A stretch of DNA of 64,000 bases, taken from NCBI GenBank assembly GCA_015657535.1, contig JADHZB010002086.1:1607-65606 (forward strand), read 5' to 3'. This document shows positions 13,170-22,583 of the stretch, one piece after another. A program made the translations under genes and the position numbers. Positions within the stretch are counted from its first letter, which is position 1, and every line of letters starts with the position of its first letter. This stretch comes from Nephromyces sp. MM_2019. Taxonomy: Eukaryota > Apicomplexa > Aconoidasida > Nephromycida. Below the pieces are notes generated by a model, which did no database searches, was not told where the DNA came from, and saw only the letters and a program-made list of their open reading frames with translations.

Positions 13170-16100
13170 ATGCAGGAAGACCAACAGGTGGTACTCCTCA
13201 ACTCGGAGATACATGCACCCAACTGCTTACGGGGTGAGGTGATTCTTACTGAAGAGGAGTTTGAACTTTTACAGAAGCAAGTTTCTCCGAATTTTCGGTT
13301 CTTTGAGGTCTTTGAAGGCCTCTCTGAACCTGGTGGGAATGTCTTTCCTTTTTGTCCAAAAAAAACAAAGAATCCTGGTGGTTTTCATCCCCATGGGGGG
13401 GGGGGGATAAAGGAGGGAGGAGGAGGGAAGGTTTTTGCAGCTCATGGAGCTGTCAATAATCATTCGAATACTCCCCCTGATCACCCTTCACAATCTCCTC
13501 CCTTTTCCACACATGCTGGCTTAAACCCACTTTCCTATCCTTCTGTTGGAGGAAATGAGAAAAAGGGAGAGCAAAATATCTATGGCTTTAACCCCATTTC
13601 TGCCCCTGAGCATAATACTATAAAAGATCGAAATCGTAGAGTAAAGAAGATCCCATGCAAATACAAGGATGCCAAGAAGGTTGGCTATACGGCAACTGGT
13701 ATGTTTGAGCCTGAAATTCCTGATTCTTTTGATCAAAATGTGGAGAAATCGGCATCAAATGAGATGGGAAAAAGCTTTTCCTCTTTGATTTCTCGGGATA
13801 CTGATCTTCGTGATGTTAAAGGCATTGCTGAAGATGCTACTTCCCTTGAAAATCCCTTTTTCTCTTGCAACTTCTCCAGCCTTCAACATCAACAACAGCA
13901 AAAGCAGCATGGAGAATGGGAGGATATGGATTCTGAAGGGATAACAGCTTTAAAGAACCCTACGGGTTACCCTTCAAAAGCTACCCAATCCCAAAAGATG
14001 GAGACAATTTCCCCTTTAGAGCAATCCCCCTTGCCTTTCCCCCCCAACTTGTCGTTGGAAAGCGAAGAAGCAGGTGAGAATTCTGATTCGACACACAGGC
14101 AGGAGCGGCGTGGTGTTGAGTCGAATGAGTCCTCTCTTTCTCCCGCAGGAGGAGGGGAAAGCGGATTAATCACGAGTGTGATGCATATGGCACCTAAAAT
14201 GCTGCAAAAAACAGAAGCTACAACGAAGCAAGCGTCTTCCCCACGCTACTCGCATAGCCACTACAACGATGTTAAGCACGCTAGTATTGAAGATGATATC
14301 TTAGAAGACAAGGGGAAGTCTCTTGACTTAAGTTCAGCCGGAAATGTGAGTTTGGCTGCAGATTCCACGGCAGTTACTGCAATGAGAGGAAAGCAACCAT
14401 CGAAGTACTCTTCAAATAGAGGCATAGCACCCACGCAGCCGCTTCTTCCTCAATCTTCATGGAGTTCCGATCCCGCTTCGGATCAAAGAAACTCAATGTT
14501 GGCTACCTCACCCGATCTTACGCACACTCAACCCCCTTCAAAAGCTTATCATACAGGGTTTACTGCATCATCTGAGCTTTCCTCTGTAAATACTCGCGGT
14601 GTTGCTTATTCCAAGCAACCGGAAAACACTCACAAAAGATCTAGAAAGACTTTTGGTAGCTCTGGGGGTCAAGCTACCTCCCACCCCCCCCATGCGCCTC
14701 AATTCCTTGAAGGGGTGGATCCTGTTACTTACCTGCTACCCCCCTCAAGCAATTCTCCTCGCTTAGGTGGTGGTGGAGATTGGAGAGAAGCTTTTAAGAG
14801 GATTCTAAAGCTTTTAAAGCAGAAGGAGGCTTCTCGATGGTTTCTTACTCCTGTAGACCCTATCTCTGATGGTGTGCCTGACTACCATAAGGTTATTAAG
14901 CACCCTATGGATTTTTATACTATCGAAAAAAAGCTAAGTACTGCTTATATATACAATAATCCTTATGCTGTTCAGAGAGACTTTCGTCAAGTCTTTTACA
15001 ACGCATTCCGATACCACTATGTTGGAAATGAGGTTTGGACTGATGCTTATGATTTGGCACGTGAATTTGAGATGATTTGTAGGGGGACTCCAGAGGTTAA
15101 TCCTCTTCGTTTTACCGCTCTCACAGAGGGCGATGTGCCCCCCAATCCTCCTAGAATGATGAAGGGGGGAGATATTATGGATGATGGGCGTCTTGGACTG
15201 AGTGGAGGAGCAGAGATTTCTGGGATTTCTGGGTCTCTACCCCCCACCTCAGGGAGTCGTTATGGCTCTTCCAGCGATATTGGAGGCGGAACAGCAAGAA
15301 GGAGGACCCAGGCGAACACTAGGGGGAGTTCTTATAAGCGAAGTGCCGATACTACGATGATTTCTCCAGATGGAGGAGGCATGATTTCGTGGGATACACG
15401 CAAGATCACTTATACTGGTAAGAAAGGTGGTATCGCAAAGAAAGGAAAGCCTGGCAGAAAGGTCATATCTACCCCTGTTTCCCCTCCTCTAAGCTCTGGA
15501 GGAGGTGCGGCTTATATACATGGGGGTAGTCCTCTCGGCACTGGAGTTGTTGGGAAAAAAGCCAAGAAGGGAGCTCATTCTGGTGGTGCCATGACTCAGC
15601 ATCCCCACACACACAAGACTTCTGCTTCATCTGATGTGGGTGTAGGCAGCTCGTACGTTGCTGGTGGTGTCTCAGCTTACTCCAAGTTGCTTCCTGCTGG
15701 TCCATCCCATGGTCCTGGGCGTCCGAGAGGTAGTACACAGGCAGGCTATCATCGTGGAGGCTCAGCAGCCCCACAGGTAGGTCAGGTAGTAGGAGGGTGT
15801 GAAACTGGCAGGAAGCGACGTGATCCTCAACAAGTCACACACATTGGAGGCTTTTCAAGAGGCAATTCGTCTGGAATAGTGTCTGGTTATAACCCCCCTG
15901 CTGATCAGGCCTCGTATGAACGACCTTCATGGGGGGTAGTGCCGGATGCCCCTCCGGAGCAGAAGATTGGAATTAACGACAAAAGTCTGAATGGCTCTCA
16001 GAGGGCTATGCTCCTCTCAAACCTCTCTAGACTTGCACCTAATCAACGGTGTGCAGCGCTGGAGTTGGTGCAGGATGATTTGGGTATCTTGGCTGAGAAT

Positions 16101-17768
16101 CATGCTGATGATGTTAATTTCTGGTTTGATACGGAGCTTTTAAGTATAGAGAAGCAGAAAAGAATATACCTCTATGTCAATCAGATGGTTAGGGCTAACA
16201 AAGAGGAATCTATGAGGCAGCAGGGTGGCTTACCCCATGCAATATACAGGAAAGGTTCTGGGGAGGGCGGTTTAGCTCATTCATCATCTCGTGTGTCGCC
16301 TTACTCTCGAGGTGGTGGGGACTTAACTGCTGGGGGCCTTCAGTCTGGTGATTTCTCGGAGGCAGGGAGAACAGGGATGCGTCATAAACAGTCCTGCGGC
16401 TCGCCCTCGACTTCACAGATATCGAACAATACTTCATCTTATCACGCACAATCGATGGGAGGATGTCATAATATCTCAAAGGGTGACGAATTTTCGAGAA
16501 GGCCACAGCACATGAAACGTTCTTATGGGGGGAATCACGCTGGTTCCTCTTCAGATGGTAGCAGTGGAGGGAGCGATTCTTCGTCCTCCTCTTGTTCGTC
16601 GTCCACAAGCTCGTCTGGGGACTCGAGCAGCGATAGCGATTCCAGTGAGCATGAAGCAGTCAGTAGGCAGAATCGCCTTGGGGGAGGAGTGGTAGTACCT
16701 AATCCAAACGCTGTTAACGGACATGGCAATGCAAAGAAAAGTGGTGAATCCCCCCTTCCTAGCGCTTTTGTGGGGGCGGGTTGGGGGGGTGGTGGGCCAC
16801 AGGGTGGCCGTCACTCCCAAAGCTTAAGGTACGACGTGCAGGGGGTTGGTAAAGTGATTAATGCGGGTTCTAGTACGTCTCCAAGTCAATACGCACAGCG
16901 AGGGTTGCATATATCACGCCAATTTTCGCACACAGAAACGTCTTATCACGAAGAGCGGAGGGATGCTGCTAATCCTACTGCCGTTGGTGGTTCTGTTAAT
17001 GGTGGTAATAATGCCACTACTAGTGGCCCCCCTTATGCCCATGCTGAGCAGGATATATCCCCGTCACAGCAGTATTACAATGGCCAGCAGCCCTTGGTGG
17101 GTTCCTACCAGGGGGAGGAGGATGGTGGTGTGTCAAGCAAAGCAGTTCCGGTCAATTCCTTCCTCATCGCGGGACCAAATGCTTCTGGAGGGGGGTCTGC
17201 TCTTTTTTCGAATGAGTCAGTGTCTGTTGGAGGTAAGGGGGAGGATGATAGTGATAATACTTCTTCTGGTTTCTATCAAAGAATTGGTATAACAGTACCA
17301 GGAAGTTCTCATGGTTACGGTGTAGGCGTTGGGGGGGAAGGGAGTTTTGCCAATTATATCAATAGCGATGGCGCTAGTACCACTAATAACAGATTCGCAG
17401 CGCGAGCTGCTAATGGCGCCTCTGCTGCTTACGATGGAGGGACTCTTTCTGTAGGTAGGGGAAGTAGTGTCGGAAAGAGCAGTGGCTCTCTGCCTGCTTA
17501 CACACCGGTTCCTGAGGAAGGTGTACCTTTACAGATTGAAGAGGCAGTGATGGGCCGACATGCCGATTTCTTGGGCAGGATTGAGGGGTTAGGTTCCACA
17601 CACGCGACTCCCTCTAGCAGTACATCTGGAAGGGATGGATCCAAGCAAACTGCCTGGCCGGAGTGGAAGGGCCAGGTGATAAAGCAAGGAATGGTTTCAC
17701 AGCGGGAGGGAGCCCCTATGAGGACGCGTGATGAGCTCATAGCTGAGGGCTATGATGCCCGGATATAA
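13170..17768 (+). CDS. BET/GTE-like chromatin protein: one bromodomain, AT-hook, ET domain, Ser-rich tract
   Basis: Single exon, 1532 residues; the ATG follows an in-frame TAA six bases upstream. One bromodomain spans about 538-638. It keeps the WF shelf (WFLTPVD), DYHKVIKHPMD and the helix FYNAFRY, but the position of the acetyl-lysine-binding Asn is His616 (RYHYVGNEVW). A GRPRG AT-hook lies at about 849-855. An ET/NET domain lies at about 932-1012 (SQRAMLLSNLSRLAPNQR, then FWFDTELLSIEKQKRIYLYV). A Ser/Asp-rich tract at about 1123-1160 resembles the SEED region of BET proteins. The rest is Gly/Ser/Pro-rich and probably disordered, with basic patches such as KKGKPGRK. One bromodomain followed by an ET domain is the plan of plant GTE proteins and some protist BET-like factors, which recruit transcription machinery to chromatin in the nucleus. 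Loss of the Asn makes acetyl-lysine reading uncertain. A G12 run at 13395-13406 lies in the coding frame. Confidence 0.9.
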   Translation: MQEDQQVVLLNSEIHAPNCLRGEVILTEEEFELLQKQVSPNFRFFEVFEGLSEPGGNVFPFCPKKTKNPGGFHPHGGGGIKEGGGGKVFAAHGAVNNHSNTPPDHPSQSPPFSTHAGLNPLSYPSVGGNEKKGEQNIYGFNPISAPEHNTIKDRNRRVKKIPCKYKDAKKVGYTATGMFEPEIPDSFDQNVEKSASNEMGKSFSSLISRDTDLRDVKGIAEDATSLENPFFSCNFSSLQHQQQQKQHGEWEDMDSEGITALKNPTGYPSKATQSQKMETISPLEQSPLPFPPNLSLESEEAGENSDSTHRQERRGVESNESSLSPAGGGESGLITSVMHMAPKMLQKTEATTKQASSPRYSHSHYNDVKHASIEDDILEDKGKSLDLSSAGNVSLAADSTAVTAMRGKQPSKYSSNRGIAPTQPLLPQSSWSSDPASDQRNSMLATSPDLTHTQPPSKAYHTGFTASSELSSVNTRGVAYSKQPENTHKRSRKTFGSSGGQATSHPPHAPQFLEGVDPVTYLLPPSSNSPRLGGGGDWREAFKRILKLLKQKEASRWFLTPVDPISDGVPDYHKVIKHPMDFYTIEKKLSTAYIYNNPYAVQRDFRQVFYNAFRYHYVGNEVWTDAYDLAREFEMICRGTPEVNPLRFTALTEGDVPPNPPRMMKGGDIMDDGRLGLSGGAEISGISGSLPPTSGSRYGSSSDIGGGTARRRTQANTRGSSYKRSADTTMISPDGGGMISWDTRKITYTGKKGGIAKKGKPGRKVISTPVSPPLSSGGGAAYIHGGSPLGTGVVGKKAKKGAHSGGAMTQHPHTHKTSASSDVGVGSSYVAGGVSAYSKLLPAGPSHGPGRPRGSTQAGYHRGGSAAPQVGQVVGGCETGRKRRDPQQVTHIGGFSRGNSSGIVSGYNPPADQASYERPSWGVVPDAPPEQKIGINDKSLNGSQRAMLLSNLSRLAPNQRCAALELVQDDLGILAENHADDVNFWFDTELLSIEKQKRIYLYVNQMVRANKEESMRQQGGLPHAIYRKGSGEGGLAHSSSRVSPYSRGGGDLTAGGLQSGDFSEAGRTGMRHKQSCGSPSTSQISNNTSSYHAQSMGGCHNISKGDEFSRRPQHMKRSYGGNHAGSSSDGSSGGSDSSSSSCSSSTSSSGDSSSDSDSSEHEAVSRQNRLGGGVVVPNPNAVNGHGNAKKSGESPLPSAFVGAGWGGGGPQGGRHSQSLRYDVQGVGKVINAGSSTSPSQYAQRGLHISRQFSHTETSYHEERRDAANPTAVGGSVNGGNNATTSGPPYAHAEQDISPSQQYYNGQQPLVGSYQGEEDGGVSSKAVPVNSFLIAGPNASGGGSALFSNESVSVGGKGEDDSDNTSSGFYQRIGITVPGSSHGYGVGVGGEGSFANYINSDGASTTNNRFAARAANGASAAYDGGTLSVGRGSSVGKSSGSLPAYTPVPEEGVPLQIEEAVMGRHADFLGRIEGLGSTHATPSSSTSGRDGSKQTAWPEWKGQVIKQGMVSQREGAPMRTRDELIAEGYDARI

Positions 17769-19284
17769 TTTTAGCTTCTAGGCTATTCATTGCTTTAAAG
17801 TAAGACAGCTAAGGAAGCAAACACGATGAAACTCTTATCCGCATAGTAGAAAAGTGCTAATTGTTGTAGTCACTGTTAGGAGCAAACGCGTACAATTCAC
17901 TGCATGTTGACTATAGCGCATTATTGATAAAAGCGGGCGCGCACACGGTAGCTGGCATATATTTGCAAGCCGAACTGAATCTAAGTTACACTATTCACTT
18001 ACTCTGGTTGCAGCTACTGTAAGGTAGATTGGTAAATTTCATCATGGTTAGGAAAACATCGATACCAGTTAATTCATCTTTGGATGTATAATAAATATTT
18101 AAACGATTGGAATTGCATTGTTTTTTTGGCGTAATTAAAGTGTTTTACAATGAAACTACAATTAACGAAAAAAGCAAAGAAATTCATGCATGCGTAGCAA
18201 AGTATTATTGAGCAATTTTTAGGAGTCGTTTGGTCTTTTATAGTTTCTAGCTTTTATTATAGCTATGAAATGTGATTTATACATCGGCTTGTTTCTCTGA
18301 ATTTATTAAAAATGGTTTGGATTGGGTCATTCGCCTGCATGCGGGCTGGGCAGGGGATACGCTGGCAGGCGCAAACCTGGGCTCATACTACTCACAATAG
18401 AGTGCCACCGCTATCGTTGCTGCATACATTTCATATGCTTCCTTTAACTGTGGGACGGTGTGTGTGTTTATACTTGCTCCTGAATTTGTGGACTCTAACA
18501 TCTGAAATATGAATTACACCGCTTTTCATACCTGACATACCAGCCTGAAAAGCAGAAAATAAGCCTGTAAGCCTCTTTAGATGCTACGCATTTCTCTCAT
18601 TTGTTAAGTATATGACCGTTCCGATGACTCTTAGCCTTGGATTTCACACGCAGCCCGACGGCTTGTCTTTTGTGGGATACTGCTTGGGGATTTATATGCA
18701 GTTTTTGCTCGATTTATTGCCGTTGCTGGGCTATGAGATGGCTAGACGATGGCGAGCGGCGCAGATTTCGTACGGGGCTACACATACCTGAAGAATCGAA
18801 GTAGACAGATCTTATTACGTTGCCTTACATGGCATGGTTCGCCGTATGTTACGCTCTTTCTTGCTAAACGTAATGCGGGGGATTCACGTGCATAATTGAG
18901 TTTGTGGCTTTTCGCCTGATGTTTTCACCAGCAATGACCGTCATTTCTACTGCGTTATCCATATTCCTTGGAATTTTCAGCGAGACCACTGCTAGTATTT
19001 GTGGCTGCTGTGGATTATGCATGCTTTCTTTAATGTATCTCAGGCACTTTAGCCTAGTATCCTCATTACGCTAGTTCGCTACGTGCGCAATGACTTTGAG
19101 ATATAGAAGCTGTACCGAATGCCAGAGATCTAACTCAGCTTCCCCACGTTAGTTGTTGCTGCACACGCATGAATGGTGTTTTCTTGCGCAAAATTTTGCC
19201 ATCTCGTTGCATTTGAACGCCGGAAGCCGCTGCCGTGGCTGCCGGCTACTTCTACTTACGTGTGGTATCCCGGAAATTATTTTG

Positions 19285-19731
19285 ATGTCGCTACTTAGTC
19301 TTTCACCGGTTTATCGCGCGCAACGCCTCAGCCACTATGGAATCTCACCTGAGCAGGTGGTATACGTCGACCACAAACATTTCAAGCTTGTGGCATTCTG
19401 CATGAATTTCTTAAGCTTGCTTCACGCACTCCCAGTATGCCCTTTTTGTATAGCGAAACTAATATTTTTCGGGCATGTAGACCTTCGTCTCCCCCCTTTT
19501 GCGGAACCCGAGCTATTCCCCTTGGGGGTATACACACGAAGCAGAAGTTTGTGCTTTTCTTTTCCGGCTTCGCAAGTGCAATACATGAAGCCATCGGTGA
19601 TCTTTCGATTACGCGAAGAGGTCAGCGAGCAAGATCGCAAAGTAGCCCTATTTGTTGAATCAATCCCCTTTGAAATGCTCCTGCAATGCTCAGACATCGT
19701 CAAGGAGTCTAGTAATTCAAATGTTGATTAA
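19285..19731 (+). CDS. Unidentified open frame, 148 codons (doubtful)
   Basis: The frame is open from 19153 and its first ATG is at 19285. The product would carry a Leu-rich start and a charged C-terminal half (FRLREEVSEQDRKVALFVES). I recognise no family, and shorter frames overlap it on the minus strand. The local G+C rise lowers stop frequency, so chance is a fair explanation. It could also be a piece of an old insertion. No splice sites or repeats tie it to a neighbouring gene. Confidence 0.18.
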   Translation: MSLLSLSPVYRAQRLSHYGISPEQVVYVDHKHFKLVAFCMNFLSLLHALPVCPFCIAKLIFFGHVDLRLPPFAEPELFPLGVYTRSRSLCFSFPASQVQYMKPSVIFRLREEVSEQDRKVALFVESIPFEMLLQCSDIVKESSNSNVD

Positions 19732-19823
19732 TTGCTACAATTTTTTTGCCTTTGCGGGTAGTAGCTCGGCGCTGCACATCCTGGACATAAGTCTGACGAC
19801 TTGGCGCATCCCTGTAAGCTATG

Positions 19824-20066
19824 CGTTTGCGACGGTTCGGGACTTCCTCCAAACCAAGCATTAGGCAGTTCGGGACTTGCTCCAGAATCTCCATTTATAA
19901 CTGCTCGGGACTTGCTCCAGAATCTGCATTTGTGACAGCTCGGGGCTTCCTCCGAACCAAGCATTTGACAGTGAGGCCCATCCTCCAGAGCCTGCATTTG
20001 TGACAGTTCGGGACTTGCTCCGGAGTTTGCGTTTGTGACTATTGGTCACTTGCTCCGTGCTGACCA
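19824..20066. repeat. 35-bp minisatellite, about 7 copies
   Basis: The consensus is gcatttgtgacagttcggga followed by cttgctccagaatct. Seven head-to-tail copies start at gcgtttgcga (19824). Most units are 35 bp and two are 33 bp. Two variants alternate at the unit end, agaatct and gaaccaa, which suggests a higher-order two-type structure. Since the period is not a multiple of three, no frame is kept through the array, so it is unlikely to code. Confidence 0.9.
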
Positions 20067-22583
20067 GTTACGATGTCCATCCCGCTTGCCTTACCCACAG
20101 GATTACCAGTATTGATTTAGAGGGTTTAGTGCTACTTTCCATCTCTTCACACAACCCGTTTTAACCGTGTTAGCTAGAGGGGTATATCTTATCATTGTTA
20201 TTCTAGCTGATACTGTCTGATTTGTGCAACTAGCATATTCAATGTTGTATGCCTACTAACTCCGATATTCGCGCTATCACCACTATTGCTCTTATTGCTG
20301 AGATGCCCTAATTACCTGCAAAAGTAAAGGAAAGTGTACAGTGCATAAAGTGCCGTCGATGCCAGGACATCTTTCGTGTACGCGAGAAGCCATCTTGAAC
20401 AGCGTCACCATTCATGCTAGAATGATAGAAGTAACGGCGTTATATCGCAAGACAGCAATGGTCTTCGTTCTTTGTGAATGTTAGCATCTAAGCCTTCGCG
20501 AATCATGATTGTCCAGGTCCACGCTCAGCCCCTATTACCAAGACTATATCAAGGTGAATTCGCAAAGCGTGCAGCCCTACATATCTTTTATAAAAATATT
20601 TATGCACCCAGACGTAAGATGGCTAGACTATTCCCTACTTTCTCAAGGCATGGTTTAATAACTATGGCGTAGATAGCATCACACGGCTAATGCCCGCTGC
20701 AAGCACCACCTTGATTCGTAAAGAGAAAGTTTCATCCCATAATTAGACCCAAACTGGCTCAAGGTTGTATGCACTAAAACTTTCATAGAGAACATTCAGC
20801 CAATAGGAATCGGTTCAGAATCGATGAAAGTTTCTTGAGAGTCAAGCTAAATACAAACCACAAAAATTTTAACAGAACTGCCAGGAGATTTGGTAAAATG
20901 CGCATTGGCAGAGACGTTAAAGCAAGAGCACAACGCTGCACAGCTTGAAAAGCATAAAATTAGAGTAAAATTCTATATCTATTAACTGAAAGTAATTTCT
21001 TGCGAGCGGCAAAACTATTTTTCGAGAAACTATTGAACATGTCTCACAGCTACATGCCTGTACACACGAAGTACACATAAGTTCATATAAGTGTAGAGAA
21101 ACAGTAGCAAAGTACTCTGCATTGTTCCAAACTAACACAGAGAAACAACGCATCATTGCACTAGTGCGGCGCTTGTAATAATGCCTACTGAATACGCTTT
21201 TTTAAGCAGACCAGAGCCAGATATAATAGATTAAAACGATTAATTGAAATTAAAGCATCAGAAGTTATATTTATAAAAAAAAAGAGAGCTTCGAGAATCT
21301 ACGGATTCTTTATTCTAGAAACATTCTTTTGCGGTAGATATGCGAAATTGATAAGCTTCATGAAAAACCAATAACTTTTTCCATTATCATATTAGATATT
21401 TTCTCCCTTTAGCTCCAGCAAGAAAATACACATTTGCAATAAACACTAGTTGAGCGGAAGATGCCGCAAAAATAGCACTCATACCTTTCATGACTCTTCG
21501 TCCCGCTTAAAGCAACAAGTTGCAAACACAAACCCCCCCTTGGACGCATATTAGAGAATACATTTTTCAGCCACATAAACACTTTTGCTCTTTTCGAGTG
21601 TCCGGTAGAATAGTTTTACAAAAAAATTAGGGAAGCTGATAAGCTGAAGCAGCGGGGAAGGAGGCAACAGCAAGCCAAAGCTAACTAATCTATATATATA
21701 ACGACAGAGTCTGCAGTACTATGCTGAAGCACAGAGAGGGTACCAATACAAACCATAAAAAAATCACAAATCTCTCAACGGACTTAAGATACTAACAAAC
21801 GGCATAAGAAACATCTTGATAAGTATTTTGACGTAACAAGAAACTTTAGAAAGAATCGAATAACCAATAAAAGTGCTCAAAATTTCAAAGACAAGCCCTG
21901 GGGTGACTACTTCATAAAGGGAAAACTTACTATGATTACTCACAAGACCAGTCTGTATCAAAATAAATACAAACTTACAAGAAAGAAAACAAGCAATGTA
22001 GCACACACCGCGAGAACAGAACGCCACCAACAGTACCTAGCACCTTGCTCACAATACGCCATTAACACGTTACTCCATATTAATAGCTAAATTTTCATCG
22101 CAATAGTAGCAATGTTCCTCCATTATCTTTTCATGTGATTATTCTTCAGGAATAAAACTTAAAACTGATAATTTCGAGAAAATTTTTCTTTTAACTTCCT
22201 AAAATTGCAGCAAAGAAGCGTAATTCCAGCATATATTAAGCGCTCTTCTTATTCGCATCCGTGATCATCACGTAATTTCGTTCGTATGTCATGTGTGCCT
22301 GCTGTGAGGTCCACAGCATAAAATGCGCACTAATCTATCCCTACCTCTGTTGTAAGGTTTCGCCTTGAGCGCACTCAAAAACACACTTTCCTAAAAATCT
22401 TAGTTACGAGGAGACACTTACCAGCCATAAACTATATATATATGCACTTCAAACACTATCTCTGCACCCACTAAACATAATATCTACCACTTTTTCTTCT
22501 TCTCAAAATTGCAAATCGTACGTTTCCTTTCCCATAAAATTCGCATTTTCATGCTATCCTCCATTACCAATAACTCTAAATAA

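Larger units (their letters stand above)
17769..22583. other. Spacer between convergent genes
   Basis: The 3' ends of the bromodomain gene (plus) and the membralin-like gene (minus) face each other across 4.8 kb. The interval 18300-20700 looks richer in G+C than its flanks. It holds one 148-codon ATG frame and a 35-bp minisatellite, both listed separately. I recognise no domain on either strand elsewhere. Confidence 0.6.
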
